DNA of 11,847 nucleotides from DASVDK01 sp036562265 [NCBI: Thermodesulfobacteriota bacterium] (GTDB taxonomy: Bacteria > DASVDK01), in contig DATCKS010000303.1 of NCBI GenBank assembly GCA_036562265.1, forward strand, positions 1 through 11,847, written 5' to 3'. The notes under the pieces were generated by a model. The model was not told the origin of the DNA, made no database searches, and worked only from the letters and a program-made list of their open reading frames with translations. Position 1 is the stretch's first letter; each line of letters starts with the position of its first letter. A program made the position numbers and the translations under genes. Positions 1 through 6,855 of this stretch are shown piece by piece.

Positions 1-406
1 GTGCGTCGGCACGGGAGGGACGGGGCTCGGAACGCGGGGGGCGACACGTGAATGGCAGACAGAGGGGAAAGAGAGCCAGGGGGGCGGATTCGGCCAGGCG
101 GGAGGTGGAGCGGAGCCCTGTGGCGGGATTCGGGGCAGTTATGCCGGATCTCGAGGTGTCAGGGCCTGGAACGTGATACAGGCCACGTCAGTAACGTGTC
201 AGATCGCATGGGTCGCTTGACACTACGGCAAGGGGCAGGTAGCCTCATGGGAGTCCTGCGAACCGCCAAACCCCTCGCGAGGGGGGGACGGAACGCCACG
301 GGTCTCCCGGAGACGGCCGGGCTGCCGAACAGGGCGCCAAGCGATCGCCTTCGCATCGACCGACCGGAGTTGCCGCGTCGGCCAGCGGAGGACTCGAGGT
401 GCACCG
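1..406. other. Non-coding or unassigned left flank
   Basis: No convincing gene is visible here. Open frames cross the stretch on both strands, but their translations are arginine-, glycine- and proline-rich with no recognisable domain, as expected from GC-rich shadow frames. A frame open from base 1 ends in TGA at 49-51 and could be the last codons of an upstream gene, but its 16 residues show nothing diagnostic. The stretch contains a possible promoter and a small inverted repeat (listed separately), so it is most simply the regulatory region before the small ORF at 407. Confidence 0.45.
196..245 (+). promoter_or_regulatory. Possible sigma-70 promoter with overlapping inverted repeat
   Basis: TTGACA at 217-222 is a perfect -35 hexamer. 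After a 17-bp spacer it is followed by TAGCCT at 240-245, a weak -10 that keeps the first T, the A and the last T. The -35 overlaps one arm of an inverted repeat, GTGTCA (196-201) and TGACAC (218-223), with arms 16 bp apart, as an operator might be placed. It would drive the small ORF at 407 with a leader of about 155 nt. The -10 match is poor, so this is a candidate only. Confidence 0.3.
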
Positions 407-514
407 ATGATCCGCCGTCTCCAGAAGACCTTCGACTGGGATTACCTCGTCCGCTTCCTCGCCGCCGCCACGGTCGTGTACGTCCTCGGCGTCGCCACGA
501 TCCACTCCAGATAG
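407..514 (+). CDS. Small single-pass membrane protein, 35 aa; possible RodA N-terminal remnant
   Basis: ATG at 407 is preceded by GAGG with a 7-nt gap, a good ribosome binding site, and the frame ends in TAG at 512-514. The product has a basic start (MIRRLQK), then FDWDYLVR, then one hydrophobic helix at about residues 14-32 ending GVATIHSR, so an N-in membrane peptide is predicted. The pattern basic-FDW-helix-GV.TI.S resembles the first helix of RodA/FtsW-family cell-wall proteins, where GVVTIYS is common. After the serine the frame stops and the sequence passes into the convergent phosphoesterase gene 6 bp away. It is therefore either a genuine small membrane protein or the stump of a truncated rodA-like gene. 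The match rests on few residues. Confidence 0.45.
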   Translation: MIRRLQKTFDWDYLVRFLAAATVVYVLGVATIHSR

Positions 515-520
515 CCCACC

Positions 521-1432
521 CTACCCCTCCACCAGGCGCAACAGGGTCACCGTCGGTCTCGCGAGGAAGCGCACGTGCGGGGCGCTCGTGCCGATTCCGG
601 CGCTGACGTGCAGGTAAGTGCCGGACGGCAGGCGAAAGAGGCCGTCGACGTACCGCGGGGTGCGCGTCTGGGTCTCGAGAGCGCCGACCAGCGGCAGACG
701 GACCTGTCCGCCGTGGGTGTGCCCCGCCAGGACCAGGTCGAACCGGGAGACGTCCCGATCGATCACAATGTCGGGCGAGTGCGCGAGGAGAATGGCCGGC
801 GCGCCGACACCGACCGACGCCGTCGCCGCCTCGAGGTCGTCCCTGGCGAGGTAGTTGTCGTCGAGGCCGACGAGGTAGACGCCGTCCGCCGGCGCGGCCC
901 CGGGCCCCGCGCGGCGTGCGAGCCAGGCCGCTTCGTTGCGGAGTACCATGGCGCCGGCGCGAGCGACGTCGGTCACGAGGGTCTCGGTGTCGACGACGTG
1001 GCCGGCGGGGGGATAACTGTGGTCGTTGTTGCCGAGCACGACGACCGTCGGGGCCAGGGCAGCCAGCGCGCGGACGACCGCGGTCAGCGCCGCCCGTGCG
1101 GTGCCCGGATCGTCGGACGGCTCCCAGAGGTCTCCCGTGATCGCCACGAGGTCGGGCCTTGCCGCACGCGCCAGGTGGACGAGTCGGCGCTCGCGACGGC
1201 CCATGCCCCGCACGTGGAGATCGGACACGTGGAGCACGCGCAGTTCGGCGCCGAGCGCGCGGGAGATGCGAGGCGCCGGGACCGGGCGCACCTCCAGCGT
1301 CACCAGGTGCGTGCCCGCGAGGACCGCCAGCGCCAGCCCGGCGGCGCTTCCGGCCGGAAGGAGCCAGGTGAGCAGCCGTCCGCGTGAGCCGCGCGGGCGC
1401 CCGTCGCGCGCCCTTCGCGCGTGGTCCGTCAT
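521..1432 (-). CDS. Membrane-anchored calcineurin-like metallophosphoesterase (YkuE/YaeI/LpxG type)
   Basis: The predicted protein has 303 residues. A basic N-terminus is followed by a membrane helix at about residues 20-45 and a calcineurin-like dimetal phosphoesterase domain. Metal-binding motifs are in order: SDLH (D71, H73), TGD (D101), GNND (N135-D137), LLAHSPD (H218) and AGHTHGGQ (H238, H240). The family hydrolyses phosphoesters; YkuE/YaeI/LpxG relatives act at the membrane, some on UDP-diacylglucosamine, but the substrate here cannot be read from sequence. The usual GNHD motif reads GNND, so the histidine of that motif is missing. I chose the ATG at 1432 because coding character begins there; the frame stays open to 1672 but is low-complexity. 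The gene ends in TAG, and its 5' end overlaps the divergent gene starting at 1368. Confidence 0.85.
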   Translation of the reverse strand: MTDHARRARDGRPRGSRGRLLTWLLPAGSAAGLALAVLAGTHLVTLEVRPVPAPRISRALGAELRVLHVSDLHVRGMGRRERRLVHLARAARPDLVAITGDLWEPSDDPGTARAALTAVVRALAALAPTVVVLGNNDHSYPPAGHVVDTETLVTDVARAGAMVLRNEAAWLARRAGPGAAPADGVYLVGLDDNYLARDDLEAATASVGVGAPAILLAHSPDIVIDRDVSRFDLVLAGHTHGGQVRLPLVGALETQTRTPRYVDGLFRLPSGTYLHVSAGIGTSAPHVRFLARPTVTLLRLVEG

Positions 1433-2078
1433 CACGGCCACCCCGCTTCTCGTCCTCGCGCTGATCTCCCTCGCCGATACGCTCGTCGGCGAGTGGGTCA
1501 CCCGCTCGGCCATCGAGCGGCTCGCCGACGCCCCGGCCGCCCCTGCCGAGGGGGCCCCGTACGTCCTGCAGCGCCTCGACGGCCGTTCGGCCGCACCGAG
1601 GCGACCGCTCATTCTCTCCGAGTTCTCGTCACCCGTCGAGATCGACCGGTGGATCGCCGGACCGGGCGTCACGGTCGCGCCCGTGCGCGCGCCGGAACAC
1701 CCCGATCGGACGGTGGCGCGCGTGACCTTCCGCCGCGGGAGCGCCTACGGCATCCGCCTGCGCGGCATTCCGAGAGACTGGCGTGGGTACGATCGGCTCG
1801 AGATCGATGTGCACCTCGAGCCGCCGAGCACCGTCGTCGCCCTCGGCGTCCGGATCGACGACCGGCGAAGCGACGAGGACCCGACGTCACGCTACGAGGT
1901 CAGGGCCGACCTCGGACGGGGCTGGAACCGGCTGACGTTCCCGGTCGCGGAGATCGGTGCCGCCATCGACCTCACGGCGGTGCGCGAGCTGATCCTGTAC
2001 TCGCATCAGGCGGAGGAGCCGGGCGGCACGCCGGTCCTCACGTTCGGACGGGTCGCCCTCGCGCCCTCGGAACGCTGA
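1368..2078 (+). CDS. Membrane-anchored protein with carbohydrate-binding-like (CIA30/galactose-binding-like) domain
   Basis: The predicted protein has 236 residues. An arginine-rich N-terminus precedes one membrane helix at about residues 20-42. A linker leads to a beta-rich domain at about 95-232 with the pattern RDWRGYDRLEIDV, LGVRIDD, GWNRLTFPV and LDL-like TAVRELILYS, ending in a TFGRVAL strand. This layout resembles the jelly-roll domain found in CIA30-like and carbohydrate-binding proteins, including some fused to VanZ-like proteins. A role binding envelope glycan or a sugar ligand outside the membrane is an inference. The GTG at 1368 is chosen because AAGGAG lies 4 nt upstream and no ATG, GTG or TTG follows before the helix. 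The first 65 bp are also coding on the other strand. The gene ends 20 bp before the convergent nadE-like gene, with no terminator visible between them. Confidence 0.65.
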   Translation: MSSRPREPRGRPSRALRAWSVITATPLLVLALISLADTLVGEWVTRSAIERLADAPAAPAEGAPYVLQRLDGRSAAPRRPLILSEFSSPVEIDRWIAGPGVTVAPVRAPEHPDRTVARVTFRRGSAYGIRLRGIPRDWRGYDRLEIDVHLEPPSTVVALGVRIDDRRSDEDPTSRYEVRADLGRGWNRLTFPVAEIGAAIDLTAVRELILYSHQAEEPGGTPVLTFGRVALAPSER

Positions 2079-2098
2079 GGCGGCGGACCGGGCCGGGG

Positions 2099-3079
2099 TC
2101 AGGATTCCGGGACGAGGAGCGGCGGCTCGTGGAGGTACCGGGCCGCGCGCCGCTTGGCGTCGATGTCGCGGTAGACCCGATCGACCTGCTCGGCCGTGAG
2201 CCGCACGGCCGGCGCGAGCCGCTCGGGCGGGACGCCGTGGTCCTTGCCGTACAGGCAGAGGTCGAGCACGTCGTAGGGAACGGAGAAGTAGAACTCCTCC
2301 TGGGTCTGCGGGAGGGAGTAGGTATCGGTGGTGGGCGGCCGGCTGCGGATCTCCTCGGGCACGCCGAGGTAGGCCGCGAGCTGGTAGACCTGGGTCTTGT
2401 AGAGGTGGGCGATCGGCTTCAGGTCCGCCGAGCCGTCGCCGTTCTTGACGAAGAAGCCCTGATCGTACTCGAGCCGGTTCGGCGTGCCGGCGACCGCGTA
2501 CCGCAGGCGGTCGGCGTGGAAGTACTCGAGCATCTTGCGGGTCCGCTGCTTGAAGCTCGTCGCGGCGACGATCTCGAGGTACGCGTCGGCGGTCAGCCTG
2601 GCCCGCGTCTCCTCCCCCGACGGCGAGCGGACGACGACCCAGAACGCCGAGAGGCGCTCCCCTTCGAGCAGCCCCGGCATCACGAGCTTGCACCGGTACG
2701 CGGAGGTGTAGTGCGGGATCACGCGGCGGATCGCCGCGTCGCGCCGTGCGTAGCAGCCGGCCGCCTCGAGGATCGGCCCGATGTTCTCGACCACGTACGG
2801 GATGCCGAACGTCTCGGCGACCAGCCGGCCGAGCCGCTCGCTCTCGCCGGCCGACTCCTGCTCCGGCATGAGGAGGCCGAGCACGCGGTCCCGCCCCAGG
2901 GCCCTCGCGAGGAGCCCCGCGACGACGCTGCTGTCGACGCCGCCGGAGAGCCCGACCACGGCCCCTCGCCGGCGCAGCCGCTGGAAGACCTGTTCGCGTA
3001 CGGCCGCGGCGATCCGCTCGGCCTCGGCGGGCGCGTCGAGTCGCAGCAGGTCGGCGGAGATCGGGGCGGACCCGGTCAT
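2099..3079 (-). CDS. nadE: NadE-like NH3-dependent NAD synthase / amidating PP-loop ATPase
   Basis: The predicted protein has 326 residues. It shows the PP-loop ATP pyrophosphatase signature SGGVDSS (45-51), then GTPNRLEYDQGFF and VKNGDG (about 198-216) and KPIAHLYKTQVYQLA, all typical of NAD synthases, which amidate deamido-NAD through an adenylate using ammonia. There is no glutaminase (nitrilase) domain, so nitrogen would be free ammonia or come from a partner. An extra segment at about residues 110-172 separates the P-loop from the SFKQRTRKM helix; from memory it is longer than in housekeeping NadE. The ATG at 3079 overlaps the ligase stop as ATGA, indicating translational coupling. It is last in the operon. 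Because it sits with an acyl ligase, carrier protein and AsnB-type enzyme, it may amidate a different carboxylate. Family call firm; substrate uncertain. Confidence 0.85.
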   Translation of the reverse strand: MTGSAPISADLLRLDAPAEAERIAAAVREQVFQRLRRRGAVVGLSGGVDSSVVAGLLARALGRDRVLGLLMPEQESAGESERLGRLVAETFGIPYVVENIGPILEAAGCYARRDAAIRRVIPHYTSAYRCKLVMPGLLEGERLSAFWVVVRSPSGEETRARLTADAYLEIVAATSFKQRTRKMLEYFHADRLRYAVAGTPNRLEYDQGFFVKNGDGSADLKPIAHLYKTQVYQLAAYLGVPEEIRSRPPTTDTYSLPQTQEEFYFSVPYDVLDLCLYGKDHGVPPERLAPAVRLTAEQVDRVYRDIDAKRRAARYLHEPPLLVPES

Positions 3080-4626
3080 GGCCGTCCCGCCGCCGCGCGG
3101 AGCTCGCGCTTGTCGACCTTGCCGGTGGACGTCCTCGGGAGACTCTCCCGGATCTCGATCACCTGCGGAACCATGAAGTCCTCGAGACGCGCACGGCAGT
3201 GGCGCTGGATGTCCCGCTCGGTGAGCCGCGCCCCGTCCTTCAGCGTGACGACCGCCTTGATGCGCTCCCCCAGCACGGGGTCCGGAACGCCAATGACCGC
3301 GGCCTCGCTGATACCGTCGAGGTCGTGCAGCACGTTCTCGACCTCGCGCGGGCTCACCTTCTCGCCGCGCGTCTTGATGATGTCGTCCTTGCGGCCGACG
3401 AAGTAGAGGTACCCGTCCGCGTCGGTCCGGAAGAGGTCTCCGGTCCTGAGCACCCGCTCCCCGGGGAGCGGACCCGGTGCGAGGGCCGCCTCGGTCTCCG
3501 CCGGACGGCGCCAGTACCCCTTCATGACGTGCGCGCCTCGCACGACGAGTTCCCCCACCGTTCCCGGCGGCACGCGACTCCCCGCCTCGTCCACCACGTA
3601 CGCCTCCGTGTTCGGGATCGGGATCCCGACGGAGTCCGGCCGCGTATCGAGTTCGCTCGGCGGAAGGTAGGAGACCCGCTTGCACTCGGTCAGGCCGTAC
3701 ATCGAGAAGAGCTCCGCCTGCGGGAAGGCCCGCCGGAGCTCGAGGATGTGGCGCGTCGGCCAGGCCGCGGCCGTGTTGGTGATGTACCGCAGCGCCGGCA
3801 GGTGGTAGCGCCCCAGGTCCATCTTGAGCAGGATCGCCGAGATGGTGGGAACGATCGGCAGCCCGGTCACCCGCTCGTCGATCAGGCGCTGGATGAGCAC
3901 CCGCGGATACGCGAACCCGCGCTCGAGGACCACGGTCGCGCCCACGAGGAAGGCCATGAGCACCTGGTAGAGGCCGTAGTCGAAGGAGAGCGGGAGCACG
4001 TTCAGGATGACGTCGTCCGGCGTGTTGCGCAGGTACGTCGTGATCGACCTCGCCGCCGTGACGATGTTGAGGTGCGTCATCATCACGCCCTTGGGCGACC
4101 CCGTGGAGCCGGACGTGTAGATCAGGGCCGCAAGGTCGATGTCGATGCTCCGCCTGACGGGCGAGCCTCGACCCTGGGCCGACTCGATCAGTTCCTCGAA
4201 GGACGTGACCGGCAGGCCGTCGAGCGAGCTGCCCACTGGGCCGGTCACGACGACGGCGGACAGTCCCGGTACGGACGCCAGCCGTTCGCGCGCCGCCTCG
4301 AGCTTCGGCCCATCCGTCACGAGGACCCGCGCCTCGGCGTCGTCGAGGATGAAGGCGAGCTTGTCGGGCTTCGTGGTGGGGTTGATCACCATGAACACCC
4401 CGTCGGCCCGCAGCGCTCCGAAGAGCGCCACGACCGCCTCCGGCGTGTTCTCCAGGTAGACGGCCACGCGATCGCCTCGCTCGAGACCGCGTGCCCGAAG
4501 CCCGCGGGCAAAGCGATCCGCGGCGAGATCCAGCTCCGCGTAGGTGAGCCGGCGGCCGTCGGCGACGAGCGCGACCTTCTCGGGGAACCGCTCGGCGCTC
4601 CGCGCCAGGAAGTCGTCGACGAGCAC
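3076..4626 (-). CDS. AMP-forming acyl-CoA/acyl-carrier-protein ligase (ANL superfamily)
   Basis: The predicted protein has 516 residues, normal for the family. Core motifs are in order: YTSGSTGSPKG (170-180, the phosphate-binding loop), SMYGLTE (308-314), LRTGDLFRTDADGYLYFVGR (about 393-412) and KTRGEKVSPREVE (418-430). The C-terminal PRTSTGKVDK contains the catalytic lysine K503. It should adenylate a carboxylic acid and pass it to a thiol, either CoA or the phosphopantetheine of the carrier protein encoded 8 bp upstream. It resembles the acyl-CoA ligases of exosortase/exopolysaccharide loci, though that is from memory. Translation starts at GTG 4626 with AGGA 6 nt upstream, the SD overlapping the TAG of the ACP gene. 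The stop overlaps the next start as ATGA. The acid substrate cannot be predicted. Confidence 0.9.
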   Translation of the reverse strand: MLVDDFLARSAERFPEKVALVADGRRLTYAELDLAADRFARGLRARGLERGDRVAVYLENTPEAVVALFGALRADGVFMVINPTTKPDKLAFILDDAEARVLVTDGPKLEAARERLASVPGLSAVVVTGPVGSSLDGLPVTSFEELIESAQGRGSPVRRSIDIDLAALIYTSGSTGSPKGVMMTHLNIVTAARSITTYLRNTPDDVILNVLPLSFDYGLYQVLMAFLVGATVVLERGFAYPRVLIQRLIDERVTGLPIVPTISAILLKMDLGRYHLPALRYITNTAAAWPTRHILELRRAFPQAELFSMYGLTECKRVSYLPPSELDTRPDSVGIPIPNTEAYVVDEAGSRVPPGTVGELVVRGAHVMKGYWRRPAETEAALAPGPLPGERVLRTGDLFRTDADGYLYFVGRKDDIIKTRGEKVSPREVENVLHDLDGISEAAVIGVPDPVLGERIKAVVTLKDGARLTERDIQRHCRARLEDFMVPQVIEIRESLPRTSTGKVDKRELRAAAGRP

Positions 4627-4634
4627 CGTTCGTC

Positions 4635-4892
4635 CTAGCCCCGGGCGGCCCGCTTGCGCTCGACGAAGCGGACCAGCCTCTCGATGGAGTCGAGGTTGTC
4701 GGGGATCAGCTCCTCGTCCTCGACCGTGATGCCGTACTGCCGCTCGAGGAACGAGACCAGCTCGAGGACACCGGTCGAGTCGATGAGCCCGCTGGCCAGG
4801 AACGACTCGTCGGGCGCCGGTAGCGACTGCGCATCGCCGAAGAGGAAGTTCTCGACCACGAAGCCTCGGATGTCCTGCTCAATCGACGCCAC
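4635..4892 (-). CDS. Acyl/peptidyl carrier protein, 85 aa
   Basis: This small acidic protein has a four-helix carrier-protein pattern. The phosphopantetheine attachment motif is GLIDSTGVLELV, with the modified serine at residue 39. A second conserved stretch, YGITVEDEELIPDNLDSIERLV, marks helices II-III. After 4'-phosphopantetheinylation it would hold the acyl group made by the ligase encoded just downstream. The start is GTG at 4892, chosen because AGAGGG lies 6 nt upstream and homology begins immediately after it. It overlaps the end of the asnB frame by 14 bp, so it depends on ribosomes finishing that gene or on its own SD. It ends in TAG, which shows that amber is used as a true stop here. 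The neighbours suggest a dedicated carrier rather than the fatty-acid synthesis ACP. Confidence 0.88.
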   Translation of the reverse strand: MASIEQDIRGFVVENFLFGDAQSLPAPDESFLASGLIDSTGVLELVSFLERQYGITVEDEELIPDNLDSIERLVRFVERKRAARG

Positions 4893-5739
4893 AGGGTGCC
4901 CTCTGCTCGAAGTGGTTGACGAATCGATCGACGAGGATCTGCGTCGACAGGATGCCGACGATCGCCATGTTGTCGCGGATGCCGATCGCCTGGCCGCTGC
5001 GCACCTTGGCGACCAGACGCTGTACCGCCTTCGGCTCGAAGAGCCCGTCGCGCGCGAGCCGCTCGGGCGACAGGAGTTCCGCGACGTACGGCAGCGGCTT
5101 GCGGTCGTCGCTCGGCTCGAAGAACGCGGCGCCGTCGGGCGCGCGGTACGGCTGCTTCGCGCGTGCGCGAACGGCGTCCGGGACGAGTCCGGCCGCCGCA
5201 CGCTTGAGGAGGTACTTCTCGACGAGGACCCGGAGCTTGAGCCGCGACGGCAGGCGCGATCCGAACGCCACGACCCGGTGGTCCAGGAACGGGAAGCGCC
5301 CCTCCACCGCGTGGGCCATCGCGACCCGGTCGCCCTGCGACGACAGGATGTAGCCCGGCAGGAGCCAGGCGGCTTCGAGGTACTGGGCCCTGGAGAGGTC
5401 GTCCCACCTCCCGTACTCGGCCGGGAGCGCCTCGGCCAGCTCGGCGTACCCGTCGTACCCGTCGACCTCGGCCCGGACGTCCCTCGACAGGAAGGTCTTC
5501 AGTCGCGCCGTCAGCTCCCAGCGCGGAAGGTGGGAGAAGAACGGGTGGCCGACCTCGTCGGGCGCGGCGCGGAAGAACGCCTGGAGGTACGCCGCCGGTT
5601 GTCGCTGCAGGGCGCCGAGATAGGGGTAGAGCCGCCGCAGGAGGAGCGGGCGGAGCCGGGAGCCCGGCTGCCTCGCCCAGAACCGGCGGATCTTCGCTTC
5701 CTTGAAGATGTCGTAGCCGCCGAAGACCTCGTCGGCCCC
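4879..5739 (-). pseudogene. C-terminal fragment of the interrupted AsnB, without its own start
   Basis: The frame continues directly after the amber codon with GADEVFGGYDIFKEAK and runs in-frame to TGA at 4881-4879. It includes WLLPGYILS and GDRVAMAHAVEGRFPFLD, which are strongly conserved in AsnB synthase domains, and KQPYRAPDG. The first usable ATG is 5319, inside the domain, so a re-initiated product would be an incomplete fold of 146 residues. Codon use and reading-frame integrity look like functional sequence, so the interruption is recent or artefactual. Confidence 0.6.
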
Positions 5740-6846
5740 CTACCCTGTCAGGACGACCTTGATGCCGGTATCGCGGACGAGCCTCGAGAGGAGGTACATC
5801 GGTGCGGGCGCCGTCCGGAGGATCGGCTTCTCGGTGTGCCAGACGACGTCGGGAAAGACCTTGCCGATCTCCCCGGTGGTGCAGTGGACGACCCGATGGT
5901 CCGTACCGAGTTCCCGTGCGGCGAGCTGCTGGAAGCGGCTCTCGTCGAACTCCGGGTCGTCGAACGCCACCGAGAAGGTCTTGAGACCCTGCCCGGCGTA
6001 TCGGCGGGCGAGCGCGACGACGAGCGTCGAGTCGAGTCCGCCGCTCAGATACGCGCCGACCGGGACGTCCGCCCGGAGCCTGAGGCGCGTCGCATCGGCC
6101 AGAAGGTCGAGAAGCCGTTCCGCCTGCTCGCGCGGGTCCGACGCGGCGCCCGGCGCGTGGCCGTTCCCGGTGCCGAAGTCGAGCTGCGCATGGCGACGGA
6201 TGGTCACGGCGCCCCGTTCGGCCACCAGCGAGTGTCCCGGCGGCAGCTCGTGGACGTCTCGGAAGGCGGTGCGCGGAGGGAGCGTCGTCCAGAACGTGAA
6301 GACCTGGTCGAGCGCGATCGGGTCGATCTCCCGCCGCACCTCCGGGAGGACGAAGAGCGCCTTGATCTCCGAGGCGAACGCCAGGCGCTCGCCGGACCGG
6401 ACGTAGAAGAGCGGCCGAACGCCCAGTCGATCACGCGAGGCGAGGACGCGCCTCGCCCGGGCGTCCCAGAGGACGAACGCCCACTGGCCGTTCAGCTCCC
6501 GGACGCAGTCGTCGCCGTGCTCCTCGTAGAGATGGAGGATGACCTCCGTGTCGGACCGTGTCGAGAAGCGGTGACCGCGACTCCTGAGCGCCTCCCGCAG
6601 CTCGACGTGGTTGTAGATCTCGCCGTTGAACGTGATCCAGAGCGTTCGGTCGGCGTTGGCCATCGGCTGGGCCCCGCCCTCGACGTCCACGATGCTGAGC
6701 CTCGTGTGGCCGAGCGCGATCGGCCCGTCCGCGAAGACGCCCGAGCCGTCGGGGCCCCGGTGCGCGATCAGCCCGAGCATCGCCCGCACGCAGCGCGGGT
6801 CGGCGGGGTGGTCGCGGAGGCTCAACAGCGCGGCGATGCCGCACAT
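5740..6846 (-). CDS. N-terminal fragment of the interrupted AsnB: glutaminase plus PP-loop, 368 aa
   Basis: This is what would be translated if the amber codon terminates. The start is fixed because the catalytic cysteine must follow the initiator Met (MCGIAALL). The glutaminase domain spans about residues 2-210, with R49, N74-G75-E76 and D99 in the usual glutamine-binding positions. The synthase domain begins with SGGLDST at 268 and stops at residue 368 (VVLTG), before the second ATP/substrate motif. The fragment could at most hydrolyse glutamine and would not be expected to complete amide synthesis. It starts 9 bp after the GNAT gene ends, with only a weak GAG-type SD. Confidence 0.6.
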   Translation of the reverse strand: MCGIAALLSLRDHPADPRCVRAMLGLIAHRGPDGSGVFADGPIALGHTRLSIVDVEGGAQPMANADRTLWITFNGEIYNHVELREALRSRGHRFSTRSDTEVILHLYEEHGDDCVRELNGQWAFVLWDARARRVLASRDRLGVRPLFYVRSGERLAFASEIKALFVLPEVRREIDPIALDQVFTFWTTLPPRTAFRDVHELPPGHSLVAERGAVTIRRHAQLDFGTGNGHAPGAASDPREQAERLLDLLADATRLRLRADVPVGAYLSGGLDSTLVVALARRYAGQGLKTFSVAFDDPEFDESRFQQLAARELGTDHRVVHCTTGEIGKVFPDVVWHTEKPILRTAPAPMYLLSRLVRDTGIKVVLTG

Positions 6847-6855
6847 CGATCGCGC

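Larger units (their letters stand above)
4879..6846 (-). pseudogene. asnB: Asparagine synthase-like glutamine amidotransferase, interrupted by an in-frame amber codon
   Basis: Read through one TAG at 5742-5740, this frame encodes a complete AsnB-family enzyme of about 655 codons. It has an N-terminal class II glutaminase (Cys2, ITFNGEIYNH, SDTEV) and a C-terminal synthase with SGGLDS (268-273) and the tail motif EGRFPFLDHRVV. Such enzymes take ammonia from glutamine and amidate an AMP-activated carboxylate, aspartate in AsnB itself and other acids in polysaccharide loci. The amber replaces the first glutamate of the conserved GEGADEVFGGY motif (GAG to TAG, one base). I translated every codon from 5739 to 5319 and found no other stop or frameshift. 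TAG also ends at least three other genes here, so recoding is unlikely. This is a fresh pseudogene, a strain-level mutation or a sequence error. Confidence 0.85.

Noticed and set aside
1-406. Gene in the left flank (frames at 52-606 + and 159-404 -)
   Set aside because: Composition is arginine/proline-rich without any motif, starts lack convincing SDs, and the frames run into other genes' shadows.
2079-2098. Bidirectional terminator between convergent genes
   Set aside because: Only 20 bp of GC-rich sequence with no convincing stem and no T-run on either strand.
1421-3406. A 661-codon plus-strand frame covering the carbohydrate-binding-like gene and nadE region
   Set aside because: Low-complexity shadow; recognised genes use another frame or strand throughout.
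5740-5742. Programmed amber recoding (pyrrolysine or reassigned TAG)
   Set aside because: TAG terminates the phosphoesterase, ACP, small ORF and secreted protein genes in the same window, and no recoding element was recognised.
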